A stretch of 64,000 nucleotides of DNA. Source: Macrotrachela quadricornifera. Its lineage: Eukaryota; Rotifera; Eurotatoria; Philodinida; Philodinidae. The notes beneath the pieces are model-generated. The model saw nothing but the letters and a program-made list of their open reading frames with translations. It had not been told where the DNA came from and ran no database searches. This document shows positions 34,192-45,345 of this stretch, one piece after another (the stretch's first letter is position 1; each line of letters begins with the position of its first letter). The stretch spans positions 720,955-784,954 of the forward strand of contig JAJEKB010021338.1 in assembly GCA_022393335.1 (NCBI GenBank), written 5' to 3'. A program made the translations under genes and the position numbers.

Positions 34192-35085
34192 TCTATATAT
34201 AAAAAGAAGAAAGTTTGTGTGTTTGTTCGTTATGCATTTGAACACGGTACGAGCAAATGCAATGAAATTTTGCAGGGAATACCCTTTCGTGGAAAAGAAG
34301 ACCGTAGGATACTTTTTGACCAAAAATTTCCATCTAAAAGAGAGTTTGCCCCCTCTTATAGTTGGATCTACTACAGTAAATGTCTTTTTCAGAGAATTTA
34401 CGCATATTATTATTTTCTCAATAATTCAAGAACGAAAATATATAAAACTATGTGTTTTTTGCCATTGGTCACATGATATTTTAGGATAATCTGAAGAAAA
34501 TAAATAGAACATGTAAAATGAAGAGCAACCATAGGAATGAAAATTTTCATCAAATGAAGAAAGTAACAAGTGAGATAAATTCCATTACTCATAACTCATA
34601 GTCTATATATACAAAGAAGCTGTGCGTGTCTTCCTGCCCATTTCTTAGTTACTTGGACACGGCATGAGCTAATAATGCCAAACTTTTCATAGCATACTCT
34701 TAGGTCTCGAGAAAGATCGAGAGAGGATCAGGATGACCGGTGAGAGGATTGGGCTGAAATTTTACACAGGTTATGATACATTGCAATTTTTCCCAATCTT
34801 TCAAAAACTTCGGAGCATTTGCTGCCATTGTTAGAGTATTCACCTCTTAGTGTCTTAGTATAAAGTATGGCAATACGCATGAGTTAAGAGAAAGTCAGTC
34901 ATATCCCCACACTATTTGCTGAACTATCCGATTTAAAGATGAATGTAAGTGTATGCATAGTGGAACACGTAGTAATAATAGATGAAAAGATCTTAAGCAA
35001 GTCTTCTACACATCTTCTGTCGTTTTCTGACATGGTAAGTTTCCAGAGTAGAGGTTTCCCAAGCAACACCGGGTACTACTGCTAG
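34192..35085 (+). mobile_element. Helitron-like non-autonomous element(s), nested or tandem
   Basis: Two diverged starts of the form TCTATATATA(A/C)AAAGAAG occur at 34192 and 34602. Each is followed by a similar GTGTGTxTTT... GAxCACGG... region. The 3' end at 35054-35085 reads CCAAGCAACACCGGGTACTACTGCTAG followed by T, in the style of a Helitron terminus (5'-TC, and a short GC-rich hairpin just before CTRR-3', A/T target). The first start follows an A as expected; the second does not. I infer one element with a partial second copy. No Rep/helicase coding is present. Confidence 0.6.
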
Positions 35086-35721
35086 TTCTACATAATCTTT
35101 TCTTTTATGACGAACGTACATTTAGTAATAATAAATAGCTGTTCCGTGTATAGCCTTTCTTTCAGCATAGATGATAAGAAAATGAAATTCTAAAAATGGT
35201 GTGAAAGATCACATTTGTCGAATGTTGTTTTTGTAAAGATAAGATATATCAATATATAATAATTCGAGGGCTATTAATCTTAACAGAAAAGAAAATAGAT
35301 ATGAAAATAATTTTTACAATGTCTTCTATTTAATCATACATTGAAAAGAAATGACTTTTTAAGTTGATATTTGATAGTACTGTGCAATGAAAAGATCAAA
35401 GAATAGAATTTATTATGTTCTATGCCCCTATATATATATATAAACACATTAATGATGGAAAGATCACTTTCGACAATTCATATCTTGATTAAAACTCATT
35501 GGTGCAGAAGTGCTATTCTATCCAATTGAATATATAGAAACATATATATATAAATATAGTGGGTGAGTCTAAAAGATTGAAATATTGGGGTATTTTTAAA
35601 ATATCTTATCAACGATAAGTTAAAAAATCGTGGAAAATTTTTTAAAATCCGTGACGGAAAATATTCTGTGATAACTATATGTAAAGTTTGTATTGACCTG
35701 TTCTAATGGAGTTTTGAAAAA

Positions 35722-36042
35722 CTAAATAGACATGCGTCAGTCCCAGTCGCACTGGGACCTACCTAAATGAAATGAATTTTGCTGAACGACTCTTACTTTT
35801 CCTCTTGTGAACATTGAACACTTTGTAATTGTCTAGACTTAAAGGTATTTAAATACTAATATTGACTATCATGTTCGATCGATTTATTCTACTTGCATTG
35901 TCTTATTTACAACAGTATGTCAATAGCTTCAAATCCAGACAATTACAAGATGTTCACAAGAGGAAAAGTGAAAGTCGTTCAGTAAAATTCATTTCATTTA
36001 GGTAGACACCAGTGCGACTGAGACTGATGCATATCTAGTTAG
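35722..36042. mobile_element. 321 bp MITE with 110 bp inverted arms
   Basis: Left arm 35722-35840 and right arm about 35930-36042 are reverse complements. The termini are CTAAATAGACATGCGTCAG and CTAACTAGATATGCATCAG. Internal shared words include GAAATGAATTTT and CTTTTCCTCTTGTGAACAT. No ORF. The 35086-35721 DNA before it is unremarkable apart from a short TATATA run. Confidence 0.8.
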
Positions 36043-38174
36043 ACTAAAAGAAGATATAGACGAATGTTGTTACTTTTTATATCGAAATTTAAATAATGTT
36101 TACATAATATGTATTTAGCATTTATCCCTGCCGAGACAGATTATAAAAACTTGAATTGTGTTTTGGAAAAGCTAAGCAACAATCGCATTTCGGATTTATT
36201 TTATTTTCTCTCATTCTATTTTTGAGCATGAAGAGGTTCACCTAGTCTGAATGACAGTGTTCAGTAATGAATTTTTCTATAATTAATCTAATTTAGATAA
36301 TAAATTTCTGTTTTTGAATCGTTTATATCAATGTCAGAGTGAGAAACTACAATATCTGATATGCATGTTTTCTTTTAGTTTTTTTGAAATTTGATTAGAT
36401 CTATCACCAATACAGATTTCTTTCTCATGTAAAAATAAGAAGTCATTTAACGGAGTTTCACAAGAAAAATCTAATGAAATTTTCCTATTTTTTACAAATT
36501 CATGAAAACGTGTTGCTCTTTTGACGATCTTTCGTTTGTGATTGATCTTCATCGAGTATGATCACATTGTATATCATTAAATATTTGTATCGGTTTTCAA
36601 AAATGAGATAAATTTGAACTGAAACTATCTGTCTATTCATCATAAATTTGCTGTTTTGAGGCATTTAACTTTTGTTATTTTGTTGTGCCATCTATTCGGT
36701 GATATACTTAAGACAAAATTTATTTTGAAAAATAAGAATAGTCACTACAGTAGATGTAAAGTCTATTATTTATAAAGATCAATCATTTCATTAAATAAAG
36801 AAATTCATGTTAAAATAATAAGACATTTAACGGTATTTTCGTCGAAATTAACGCGAATATCTGTGTTAAATAACATTTTAATGAAGTTTTATCAGAAAAA
36901 TGTCATTAAATTTTGTTAATTTGTAATTGATCGTTAAAAGCACATGAACGTTTTAGCGAATTTTTAAATATGAGTTAACTTTTAATGAAGATTATCTCTT
37001 TGATCATTGTTAAATATCTTGACTTTCAATGTAATCTATTTGCTGATGCACTTTACATGAATGTGCTGATATTGATATCATACTCTCGTTGATATCGTCA
37101 GTTTATATTTTCTCTATAGGGTGTCCAGTAAGTCTTTAGCGAAAGAAAATTTTGAATACATATCTTCGCCATATTTTAATCAAATGGTCTGATATTTTTA
37201 TCATTGATAAAGGAGCATAGTTAGATCATATTCATAAGGGAAACTTTGTCAAAAACTGTTGTAAAATAGTACAACAAACTTGAGGGTGAGGGTGAGGGTG
37301 ATTTTCTTTTGCGTTCAGTTATCGTTAACATCCATGATCCACGTACCATATATTGCTATTGATAACAAATGCATCTAATTATAATACTAATCTTTCGCTT
37401 AAACATGGGCTTAGATTAGGGTCATTTGTCTACTGCTTTTCTCCAAAATCGAAGAAAAACGTCTAAAAACCTCGCAAAATTTGAAGAAAATTGGTACTAT
37501 CAAAATTTTCAAATTCGAAGAAAGCTTCAATCAAAATTTTTTCGAAGCAGAAGGAGTGACTCCTCTATTCCTCTCCCTTCGCGCCGTTCGTGAATCATTC
37601 CTCGTCTATCAGTCTTCTGTGTAAATTGATGGAAAAGATCTTTAAATACAAGAGACTTGCACTATATTTCGTTGGATGAAACAAATCAATTAAGATATGG
37701 AAAAATGACATTGTTTAAATAACGTTAGAATTTAGAGCAGCTTTTTAGATTCTCACAATAAAATTCTTTTTTTTGAAATTCTCAGAGTTGATATGTTTTT
37801 ACAAAAGAATTCCATATACATTGAGTAATATTTATGTCATGCATGTCGAATAGCTCCTAAACCTGTGAATTAAATTATGAGAATATGAAAATGCAAAAGA
37901 AAACATTTGAAAACTATATAGGTTTTCCATAATATTATACAAGTATTCAGGAACTTTTTTCAGAAACTCAAAGATTTCAAGGATCTGACTACAATGTCCG
38001 AGAAGGCTTCTGAATCGAAAGCAGTGTCTAGGTATGATGGTGAGGTTTTGATCCAGAAACCTTTTCCGATAAATTTATGAATTTTCAAAAGTGTTTCAAT
38101 TTCTAGAAAGAGGTTTTTTCTTTTTAAAGTCTACTTGAAAAATACTCTATTATTTCTTTTATTAGATCCTTGCT
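36043..38174. other. Intergenic with a TTAA/GTTAA-rich patch
   Basis: No gene is supported; the 72-codon minus ORF at 36334-36552 is basic and unrecognised. 36820-37020 is dense in GTTAA/CATTAA motifs and shares the 16-mer TTGATCATTGTTAAAT with the TCAGTA patch at 46.3 kb. 37120-37145 (GGGTGTCCAGTAAGTC) resembles a mariner-type end. A (GAGGGT)3 stretch is at about 37283-37301. 38150-38165 is the SLC22 acceptor region. Confidence 0.4.
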
Positions 38175-40885
38175 ATGAAATTTGATATTTTTTTTGCTAC
38201 AGTCAATGACTGGGGCAGATTCCAAAAAATAAAATATTCACTCATCTGTCTAACGTACACACTACCAGCTATTATGGTTTATACATATACATTCAGTGCA
38301 GCAACACCCAATTTTCGTTGTCGAAATCCAGCAAGACCGTCCATTGATCAATATCTGAAAGTGGATAACGATCTTTTTAATAGAAATTATCAACCAACCA
38401 AGGATGAATGTTCATTAAATCAAAAATCAATATCAATTAAAGAATGTCAACGATGTTTTATGAAATCGTCTTTCAACAACAGCGAATCTGGAAATAGTTC
38501 ATTGAAAGCTTGTGATTCATATGTATACGATCGACGATATTATAAAAATACGTTAGTTGAAGAGGTGATTATTATTTAATTCTTAATATACATTATCCGA
38601 TTATTTGTACTTTTCTAAATTCAGTGGACAATGATTTGCGATCGAGTGACCTATCGTTCATGGGTACAAATGATCTTTTTCTTTGGTTATATGATTGGTT
38701 CAATTATCTTTGGTGTACTAGCCGATAAGTAAATAATAAATATATGATAGTTCAAAGATTGTTATATTCAGTATTAATTCAGATATGGTCGTCGACCCAT
38801 TATGGGTGTGAGTTTCATTGTGATGAGTATATCTGTTTTTCTATGTGCCTTTGGTCCACAACCACAGTATGGTTTTCGGCATTCGTACATCATCTTTGTT
38901 GTAGCACGTTTCTTAATTGCTTGCTCAACACGAGGTGTCTCTGTGTCAGGATTTGTTCTTGGTTCTGAAATAGGTAAAAAGAATTCTTTATTGATCTATC
39001 ATTGAAACCTAATGATTGATTTCTAGTTGGACCAAAGAAACGTTTATTAGCTGGCATTGTCATAAAATATTTTTTTGCTATTGGTCAACTTTTCCTCGTT
39101 ATCTTTGCATATTTTATTCGAACATGGCGAACATTAACATGGGCTATCGGATTATTTACTATTCCGTTTCTTGCTTTCTACTTGTAAGTAAATGCATAAA
39201 AATTTAATTAATACTTTTGAGAAAGAAACTTTATTTATTTAGCATTCTACCTGAAAGTTCTCGATGGTTAATTAGCAAAGGTCGATTTGATGAAGCAGAA
39301 ATCGTTTTAAAACGTATTGCAATGGTTAATAAAAGAATATTCGACAGTAATGCCTATCAAAAAGTGAAAGAAGAACAACAGAAAGTAAACTTAGAATATT
39401 TGAAATTTGAACAATGATTTTCTGTTATTTATTTCTTGTTCCATAATGATAGATAATGGCTGAAAAGAGCAATACTGAAGGTTTTATGTGCTTGTTTAGA
39501 TCGAAGATTATGTGTATTATCAGCATAAATATGTTTTCCCAATGGTAATTTTATCTTTTGAGAATCTTCATATTTGACTTCCTCGTCTGTTCTTTCCTTA
39601 TTTTAGGTTAATCCAGAATCTTGTCTTTTATGGTATTTCACAAAACACAGGTACTATATTCAATATTTTTACAAATTTGACTAAGTAATCTCGATCTATT
39701 TACGGTCGTCTCGAGAAAATTCAAGTTTCTACATCATAAAAATTTATCTCAAAAAAGTTAATTTTATTCGCTGACCAAGTGCGAAATTTAAAAAAAGGTT
39801 CTATATTGCACTGCATCCTGCGACGTTCTTTCAAATAAAAAAAAAGTATTAAGTGCATTATCACAGTGCCGAAAGAGAAATTTAATTTGCCAAATAAGCT
39901 ATTTTTGACCCTTGTTTGGTTAATATTCTCCTCAAACTCCATGATATATGACTGGAAATTTTATCATAGCCTCTCCACTAGAGTCCCAATGTATCCTGAA
40001 AGTTTCATGCGATTACAGCAGTCTCTGCGCTCGAATTGATATTTGAGGGGGAGGGGAGCCTCAATAGTGTGACGACTCTATGATTACGTTCTGTTTAATA
40101 GGCTCTTGGAAATTGGATCCTTATTTGTCATTTACCATCAGTGCTGTCGTTGAATTGTTAGCCTGCATACTGGTTCATTCGATACTTGATCATGTTGGCC
40201 GAAAAATTCCATATTGTGTCTTTAGCATATTGTTCTGTTTTGTTGCTCTTCTTATTTTACCCGTTCAAAGTTTGATGGAAAAAGATGGAAGAGGTTTGGA
40301 TTTCAATTTCTTCATTTAGTACCTTTCTATGATAAAAGTATATAACTATTCAATTTTAGCTCAAACAATTACAATGAATGTTATCAATGGAGCACTAAAA
40401 TTTCTTGCTTCCGCAACTTATACTAATATTTATATTTATGCTAATGAACTTTTCCCAACGAATGTTAGAAATACAGGCATGGGCATATGTTCAATGGTTG
40501 CACGTGTGGGTGCCATTATTGGTACTTTTTGCAATGATTATCTTGTCAGTAAACTTAAATATGTTATATATGTATTTTATTGTTTGAATGGTGTATTCCA
40601 TTTTAGACTCGCATATGGATTCATCTTCCGGCATTGGTCTACGGAATTGTATCTCTTATTGCTGCTATTCTTGCTTTGATACTTCCTGAAACATTGAATA
40701 GACCATTGCCACAATCAGTAGCTGAAGTAAAACAGATGAATTTGGGATGGTCAGTTACCTAATAAATGGTGACCATTTCATTTTTTTTAATTCTCTCTCT
40801 ATTTAGCTTTCGAATTCACAAACCAGAACAAACAGTCCCCAACAATATTGAGTCAGATGAACAGTTCATTAATATCATCAAATAG
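38175..40885 (+). CDS. SLC22-type organic ion transporter (MFS)
   Basis: Eleven exons: 38175-38564, 38625-38728, 38783-38973, 39027-39183, 39243-39384, 39453-39544, 39607-39650, 40102-40293, 40360-40544, 40607-40749, 40807-40885. All junctions are GT-AG and the phases agree, giving 572 aa with no stop. The N-terminus (FATVNDWGRFQKIKY) matches the SLC22 start. A large Cys-rich extracellular loop follows TM1. VEEWTMICDR is the loop/TM2 signature and ADKYGRRP (residues 163-170) the MFS motif between TM2 and TM3. ILPESSRWLISKGRFDEA follows TM6. The last exons carry NELFPTNVRNTGMG and LPETLNRPLP, the SLC22 C-terminal hallmarks. It is a 12-TM plasma-membrane carrier of organic cations, anions or carnitine; the substrate class is not decided by sequence. 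Introns are 53-68 bp except intron 7 (451 bp). An AG acceptor lies 9 nt before the ATG. The exon 5/6 and 9/10 splice choices are the least certain. Confidence 0.88.
39651..40101 (+). other. Oversized intron 7 of the SLC22 gene
   Basis: At 451 bp, this intron is about seven times longer than the other nine. It contains a GC-richer block near 39980-40075, ending in a GAGGGGGAGGGGAG run, unlike the surrounding introns. It probably holds an inserted element, but no inverted ends or target duplication were recognised. Confidence 0.45.
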
Positions 40886-42639
40886 ACGATAGTCGATGGA
40901 TTTATTGTTCAACAACGTTAATCATCTATTTTACTAATCCATTGTGGAAAACCATTGTTTTCTTCTTTACTTTTTTCAGTCTTAGTAAAATTATTAGTTT
41001 CCGACATATGTTTTGTAAAATAATTCTATCCAGAGTCATGATAAATTTGTCTACAGTTTGTATAGCATACCTTTTTTAAAGAGATCACGTTTGGCTTGAC
41101 GAAATTCGCACCGGTTAATTCTTATGTCTGTTAAATATAATTGAAAGAACTGCTAGAGATAATGATTACTTTTCAAGAATCATAGTCTACCAATCGAAAT
41201 GAAAAATATCTCTATTTATGATTTTCTATATGTACATAGGAGCACTACATTACATTAGTCGAGAAAGTGTAATAAACTCAAAACAGTATGAATATTGGAC
41301 CTTCTGGAACTTTTCTGTTATACCTTAAACAACGAAAGGTTCCGTCACAAAAATTGTTTATCTCAACGAGATCTTTCATTTGATATAAGAAGGTAGAGAT
41401 CCTCTTGAAAAAAATTCAGATTATTTTTTATAAACATCAAAAGCCAAGATAGTAGTTAATAGCCAACTCAAATAACTTTCAAAAGCATCGGTCTGATGAA
41501 CATACTTCAGTGCAGATTGTGCTTTCTAGAATAGTTACATAAAATCTAATTTCAATAAATAGAAAAATAATTTAGGAAAATACCATTAAGTCAAGATCTA
41601 GGTTACAGAAATGTTCACATATCTGCACTTAATATTTCTATTACAAAATAATTTCTAAAACATGAAATAAACCATCATGAACGTTACTCTTAAGACAGAT
41701 TGCTTAAATACAATGTTTCAACCTCTATTTAAAAAAAACTAAAATTTTTTTAATCGTAATATGAGTACCATATACGTTAACATTCAACATTCTGAAGAAA
41801 CAATAATAACGGTAAAAAATAAAAACAACCAAATCAAATATTAACATGCTTCTTTTCATCAACCAACAAATGATGATACTTCTACTTTTTATATACTAAT
41901 ATTGAGTATACTCGTAAAGAATATTTTTAATATTAATCATGCCATCTTAATAGTACAGTTCCAATATAATATTCTTCTTTCATGAACTCTAAAACTACAA
42001 AAAAAATATATTATTTTCATTTTTACGTATATAACAGTATAATGCAAAATAAAGAAAGAAATTATTTGTTCCCATTTACTACCCGCATTTACATACATAA
42101 CAAGAGCAGTAAAATTTGATATAATCTTAAAATTATAGAACATAATTTTCGTACAAATAAATAAGAATCTTTATCTTTTTCAAACATCTTTTTATATTCT
42201 CGGCAACATAATGGTTTTATTATATTTGGTAGTCGTTTACTATATTCTGAGCTTTTTCTTTCGTGCTTAATAACGTATTTTGAAATGATAAAAGTGATCT
42301 TTTCATTCCTACATTTATAACAACATATTGCAATAGTGGGAGAAATGTTCTTGAAAAACCACGGAAAAAGAAGAAAAGAAAGTGTTTGATTTTTTTTATC
42401 GGATTTCATGCATTTATTGACAACAAAAAACAGAATTTTAATGTATTTTTTATTTTCGTTGTTTCATTTTTCTTGTATCAATATAGGTAACATAATAGGA
42501 CGAAAGCTCTTGAGTAAGAAGAGAAAAAGATGATCGACGATAAAAACAACAAATAGAAAATCTAGAAATATATTCAACATCGTATAAATTCAAGGCCTTT
42601 TTATTATTATTTATTTCACTCGTTCATTTGATATAGAAT
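40886..42639. other. Intergenic between SLC22 and ART-TPR genes
   Basis: AT-rich, with one weak minus-strand ORF listed separately. The last bases (TTTGATATAG at 42627-42636) form an acceptor-like site 3 nt before the ART-TPR start codon. Confidence 0.4.
42089..42409 (-). CDS. Weakly supported hypothetical ORF (106 aa)
   Basis: An open frame, divergent from the ART-TPR gene. It contains a CCYKCRN stretch followed about 20 residues later by KHER, which loosely resembles a zinc-finger spacing, then a second Cys pair and a hydrophobic end. No splice or acceptor support was found. It may be chance coding in AT-rich DNA or a decayed gene. Confidence 0.25.
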   Translation of the reverse strand: MKSDKKNQTLSFLLFPWFFKNISPTIAICCYKCRNEKITFIISKYVIKHERKSSEYSKRLPNIIKPLCCREYKKMFEKDKDSYLFVRKLCSIILRLYQILLLLLCM

Positions 42640-44898
42640 ATGAGTCAGGAAAGACACAGTACTCGTCGAATTCAAAATTTTTTGTTGATTTGGCTTGATA
42701 GCACCATCAACGATACGAACAATCAGGGCTCGAATAAGACAATGTCAAAATTACAAGAAGTTATTAATACAATACATACATTCACTGCTGCAGATGAATG
42801 TATCAATTTTATCAACAGCATTAAAGAAGAAAAAATATTTATGATTTCATCGGGCGTACTTGGAGAAAGAACAGTACCTGATGTTCATAATATGTCACAG
42901 ATCAGTGCAATCTTTATTTTTTGTGGAAATAAAGCCCGCCATGAGCAATGGGCAAGAAACTGGTCAAAAGTAAAAGGTGTTTTCACAGACATTAAACCGA
43001 TCTGTGAAGCACTGAAAAAGGGTACCGAAGAGTGTGATAAAAACACCATTTCAATGAGCTTTGTAGTCACAAATAATGATGCAACAAATAAAAACCTCGA
43101 CCAACTTGACCAATCCTTTATGTATACTCAGATACTAAAGGAAATTCTTTTAACGATTGATTTTGAACAACAGCACATCAAAGACTTTATTGTTTACTGT
43201 CGGGAACAATTTGTCGGTAATAATAAGGAACTGAAAAATATCGAAAAACTCGAAAAAGAATATCATAAGCATCTTCCAATATGGTGGTATACGTATGACT
43301 GTTTTCTTTATTCTATGCTGAATCGAGTTTTACGAATGATGGAGGCAGATCTCATCGTTAATATGGGCTTTTTTGTTAAAGATTTACATAAGCATATTGA
43401 GCAACTTCATTTCACACAATACACTGGACTTACTCATTCCAACACATTTATCGTATATCGTGGTCAACGTCTCTCACAAAAGGATTTTGATAAATTATTC
43501 AACACAAAAGGTGGTTTATTATCTTTTAATAATTTTTTATCCACTAGTATGAATCGACAAGTATCTCTTAAGTTTACTCGTGAAACAATGAAAACTTCTG
43601 ATTTAGTGGGCATTTTGTTCGTCATGAAAATTGATCCATCAATACCATCAACACCTTTTGCTAATGTTCGTGCTGTTAGTTATTTTGAAGGTGAAGAAGA
43701 AATTCTCTTTTCTATGCATTCCGTATTTCGAATTGGAGACATCAAACAAATGGAAAATAATAATAATCGTCTCTGGGAAGTAACATTGACACTAACAAGT
43801 GACAAGGATCCTGATTTGCATTCTTTAACGGAACAGATACGCAAAGAGACATTTTCAGATCTGAAAGGATGGCATCGAATGACTCAATTACTGATTAAGC
43901 TTGCTCAATTTGATAAAGCTCAACAAGTGTGTGAAATCATGTTTGATCAAAAGCATGATGAGCGCGAAGAAGCGTATATTTGTTATGAGCTCGGAATAAT
44001 CAAAAGAAGCCAAGGAAAATATACACAAGCAATTACATATTATGAAAAATCAATTGAAATCAAACGCAAGATTCTCACTTCTGTACATCCGGACTTAGCT
44101 TCTTCTTACAATGATGTTGGCTTGACGTATGACAACTTGGGGGACTATTCAAAGGCACTTTTATATCATGAAAAAGCACTTAAAATACGACAAAAAACTC
44201 TTCCACAAAATCATCCTGATATGGCTGAATCTTACAATAATATTGGTAGTGTGTCTTACAAAATAGGCGAGTATTCAAAAGCACTTTCATATTATGAAAA
44301 AGCCCTTGAAATTGATCAAAAAACTCTTCCTCAAAATCATCCTCATTTGGCTACTTCTTACAGTAATATTGGTTTAGTGTGTGACAACATGGGAGAGTCC
44401 TCAAAAGCACTTTCATATTATGAAAGAGCACTTGAAATCTACGAAAAAACTCTTCCTCAATATCATCCTCATTTGGCTATTTCTTACAATAATATTGGCT
44501 TGGTGTGTAACAACATGGGCGAGTATGCAAAAGCACTATCATCTCATGAAAAAGCACTTGAAATCTACGAAAAAACTCTTCCTCAAAATCATCCTCATTG
44601 GGCTATTTCTTATAGTAATATTGGTTTGGTATATTACAATATGGGTGATTATTCAAAAGCACTTTCATCTCATGACAAAGCACTTGAAATTCGACAAAAA
44701 AATCTTCCTCAAAATCATCCTGATTTGGCTTTATCTTACAGTTATATAGGTAGTATATATTCCAAAATTGGTGACCATGAAAAAGGACTTTTATTTTGTG
44801 AACGAGCTCTGGATATAGGACAACGTGCACTACCTGAAAATCATCCTGATCTATTTATATATAAGAAAAACGTTGAAAGTATAAAAAATGAATTATAA
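42640..44898 (+). CDS. ADP-ribosyltransferase-TPR fusion protein
   Basis: A single-exon protein of 752 aa with three parts. Residues about 10-140 form an alpha/beta N-terminal domain (FLLIWLDST; IFMISSGVLGE; IFIFCGNK; W-SKVKGVF) of a type I associate with bdelloid ART proteins. Residues about 230-400 are an R-S-E mono-ADP-ribosyltransferase: Arg274 in YRG, STS at 301-303 and EGEEEILF with the E-x-E at 352-354. The motifs are complete, so NAD-dependent activity is expected. Residues 443-736 are seven 42-aa kinesin-light-chain-like TPRs (starts at 443, 485, 527, 569, 611, 653 and 695), each ending in a LPQNHP-like turn. A weaker TPR-like segment lies at about 405-440. TPRs are likely the target-binding surface. 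No signal peptide or TM segment: cytosolic. The middle repeats are very similar at DNA level, a sign of recent internal duplication. The modified target is unknown. Confidence 0.9.
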   Translation: MSQERHSTRRIQNFLLIWLDSTINDTNNQGSNKTMSKLQEVINTIHTFTAADECINFINSIKEEKIFMISSGVLGERTVPDVHNMSQISAIFIFCGNKARHEQWARNWSKVKGVFTDIKPICEALKKGTEECDKNTISMSFVVTNNDATNKNLDQLDQSFMYTQILKEILLTIDFEQQHIKDFIVYCREQFVGNNKELKNIEKLEKEYHKHLPIWWYTYDCFLYSMLNRVLRMMEADLIVNMGFFVKDLHKHIEQLHFTQYTGLTHSNTFIVYRGQRLSQKDFDKLFNTKGGLLSFNNFLSTSMNRQVSLKFTRETMKTSDLVGILFVMKIDPSIPSTPFANVRAVSYFEGEEEILFSMHSVFRIGDIKQMENNNNRLWEVTLTLTSDKDPDLHSLTEQIRKETFSDLKGWHRMTQLLIKLAQFDKAQQVCEIMFDQKHDEREEAYICYELGIIKRSQGKYTQAITYYEKSIEIKRKILTSVHPDLASSYNDVGLTYDNLGDYSKALLYHEKALKIRQKTLPQNHPDMAESYNNIGSVSYKIGEYSKALSYYEKALEIDQKTLPQNHPHLATSYSNIGLVCDNMGESSKALSYYERALEIYEKTLPQYHPHLAISYNNIGLVCNNMGEYAKALSSHEKALEIYEKTLPQNHPHWAISYSNIGLVYYNMGDYSKALSSHDKALEIRQKNLPQNHPDLALSYSYIGSIYSKIGDHEKGLLFCERALDIGQRALPENHPDLFIYKKNVESIKNEL

Positions 44899-45182
44899 TT
44901 GTGTGTGTGTTATTTTTATTAAAAAATAAAGATTTAAAAAAATAGAAATTATTTTTATTATTTAAAAGGCACGCAAGTGTACAGAGAAGCTCTGTTAAGT
45001 TGAAAAAACACAATAGGATGATGCCCACCAGTAAGGTAACTCATACCTATACATGTACATGCAATAGTAAAACGACTTTCATCGCATAATTTGTTATTCA
45101 ACAGGAAGAGTTTCTCTATGTCGAATATATAGCCATCCGACAGGTTTCACAAAAAAAAATAAGAAGATGAAAGAAAAAAGAA

Positions 45183-45345
45183 TTCTTTATTAATATAATG
45201 AATTATTGTCCTGTTCCAATACAACAATAATTCATTATATTAATAAAGAAAAAGAAATCTCATGAATTGGATAAATTATTTCTATGTATATTGAATAACT
45301 ATTACATTTGGAACAGTAAAAGTTATTCATTATACATAGAAATAA
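45183..45345. repeat. Two adjacent long hairpins with complementary loops
   Basis: Hairpin 1 (45183-45250) has a perfect 27 bp stem and a 14 nt loop containing CTGTTCCAA. Hairpin 2 (45276-45345) has a 25 bp stem with one mismatch and a 20 nt loop containing TTGGAACAG, the exact reverse complement of loop 1. The stems are related in sequence (AATTCATTATA-like). The second hairpin is therefore best explained as an inverted duplicate of the first. As RNA or single-stranded DNA the two loops could kiss over 9 bp. Confidence 0.85.

Noticed and set aside
37283..37301. (GAGGGT)3 as telomere-like repeat or G-quadruplex
   Set aside because: Only three G-runs; too short for either, and not the known bdelloid telomere unit.
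39412..39420. Stop codon after exon 5 of the SLC22 gene as evidence of a pseudogene
   Set aside because: A GT-AG intron (39385-39452) removes it and the phases match downstream.
44381..44749. 122-codon plus ORF
   Set aside because: An alternative frame of the TPR repeats; its own periodicity is inherited from them.
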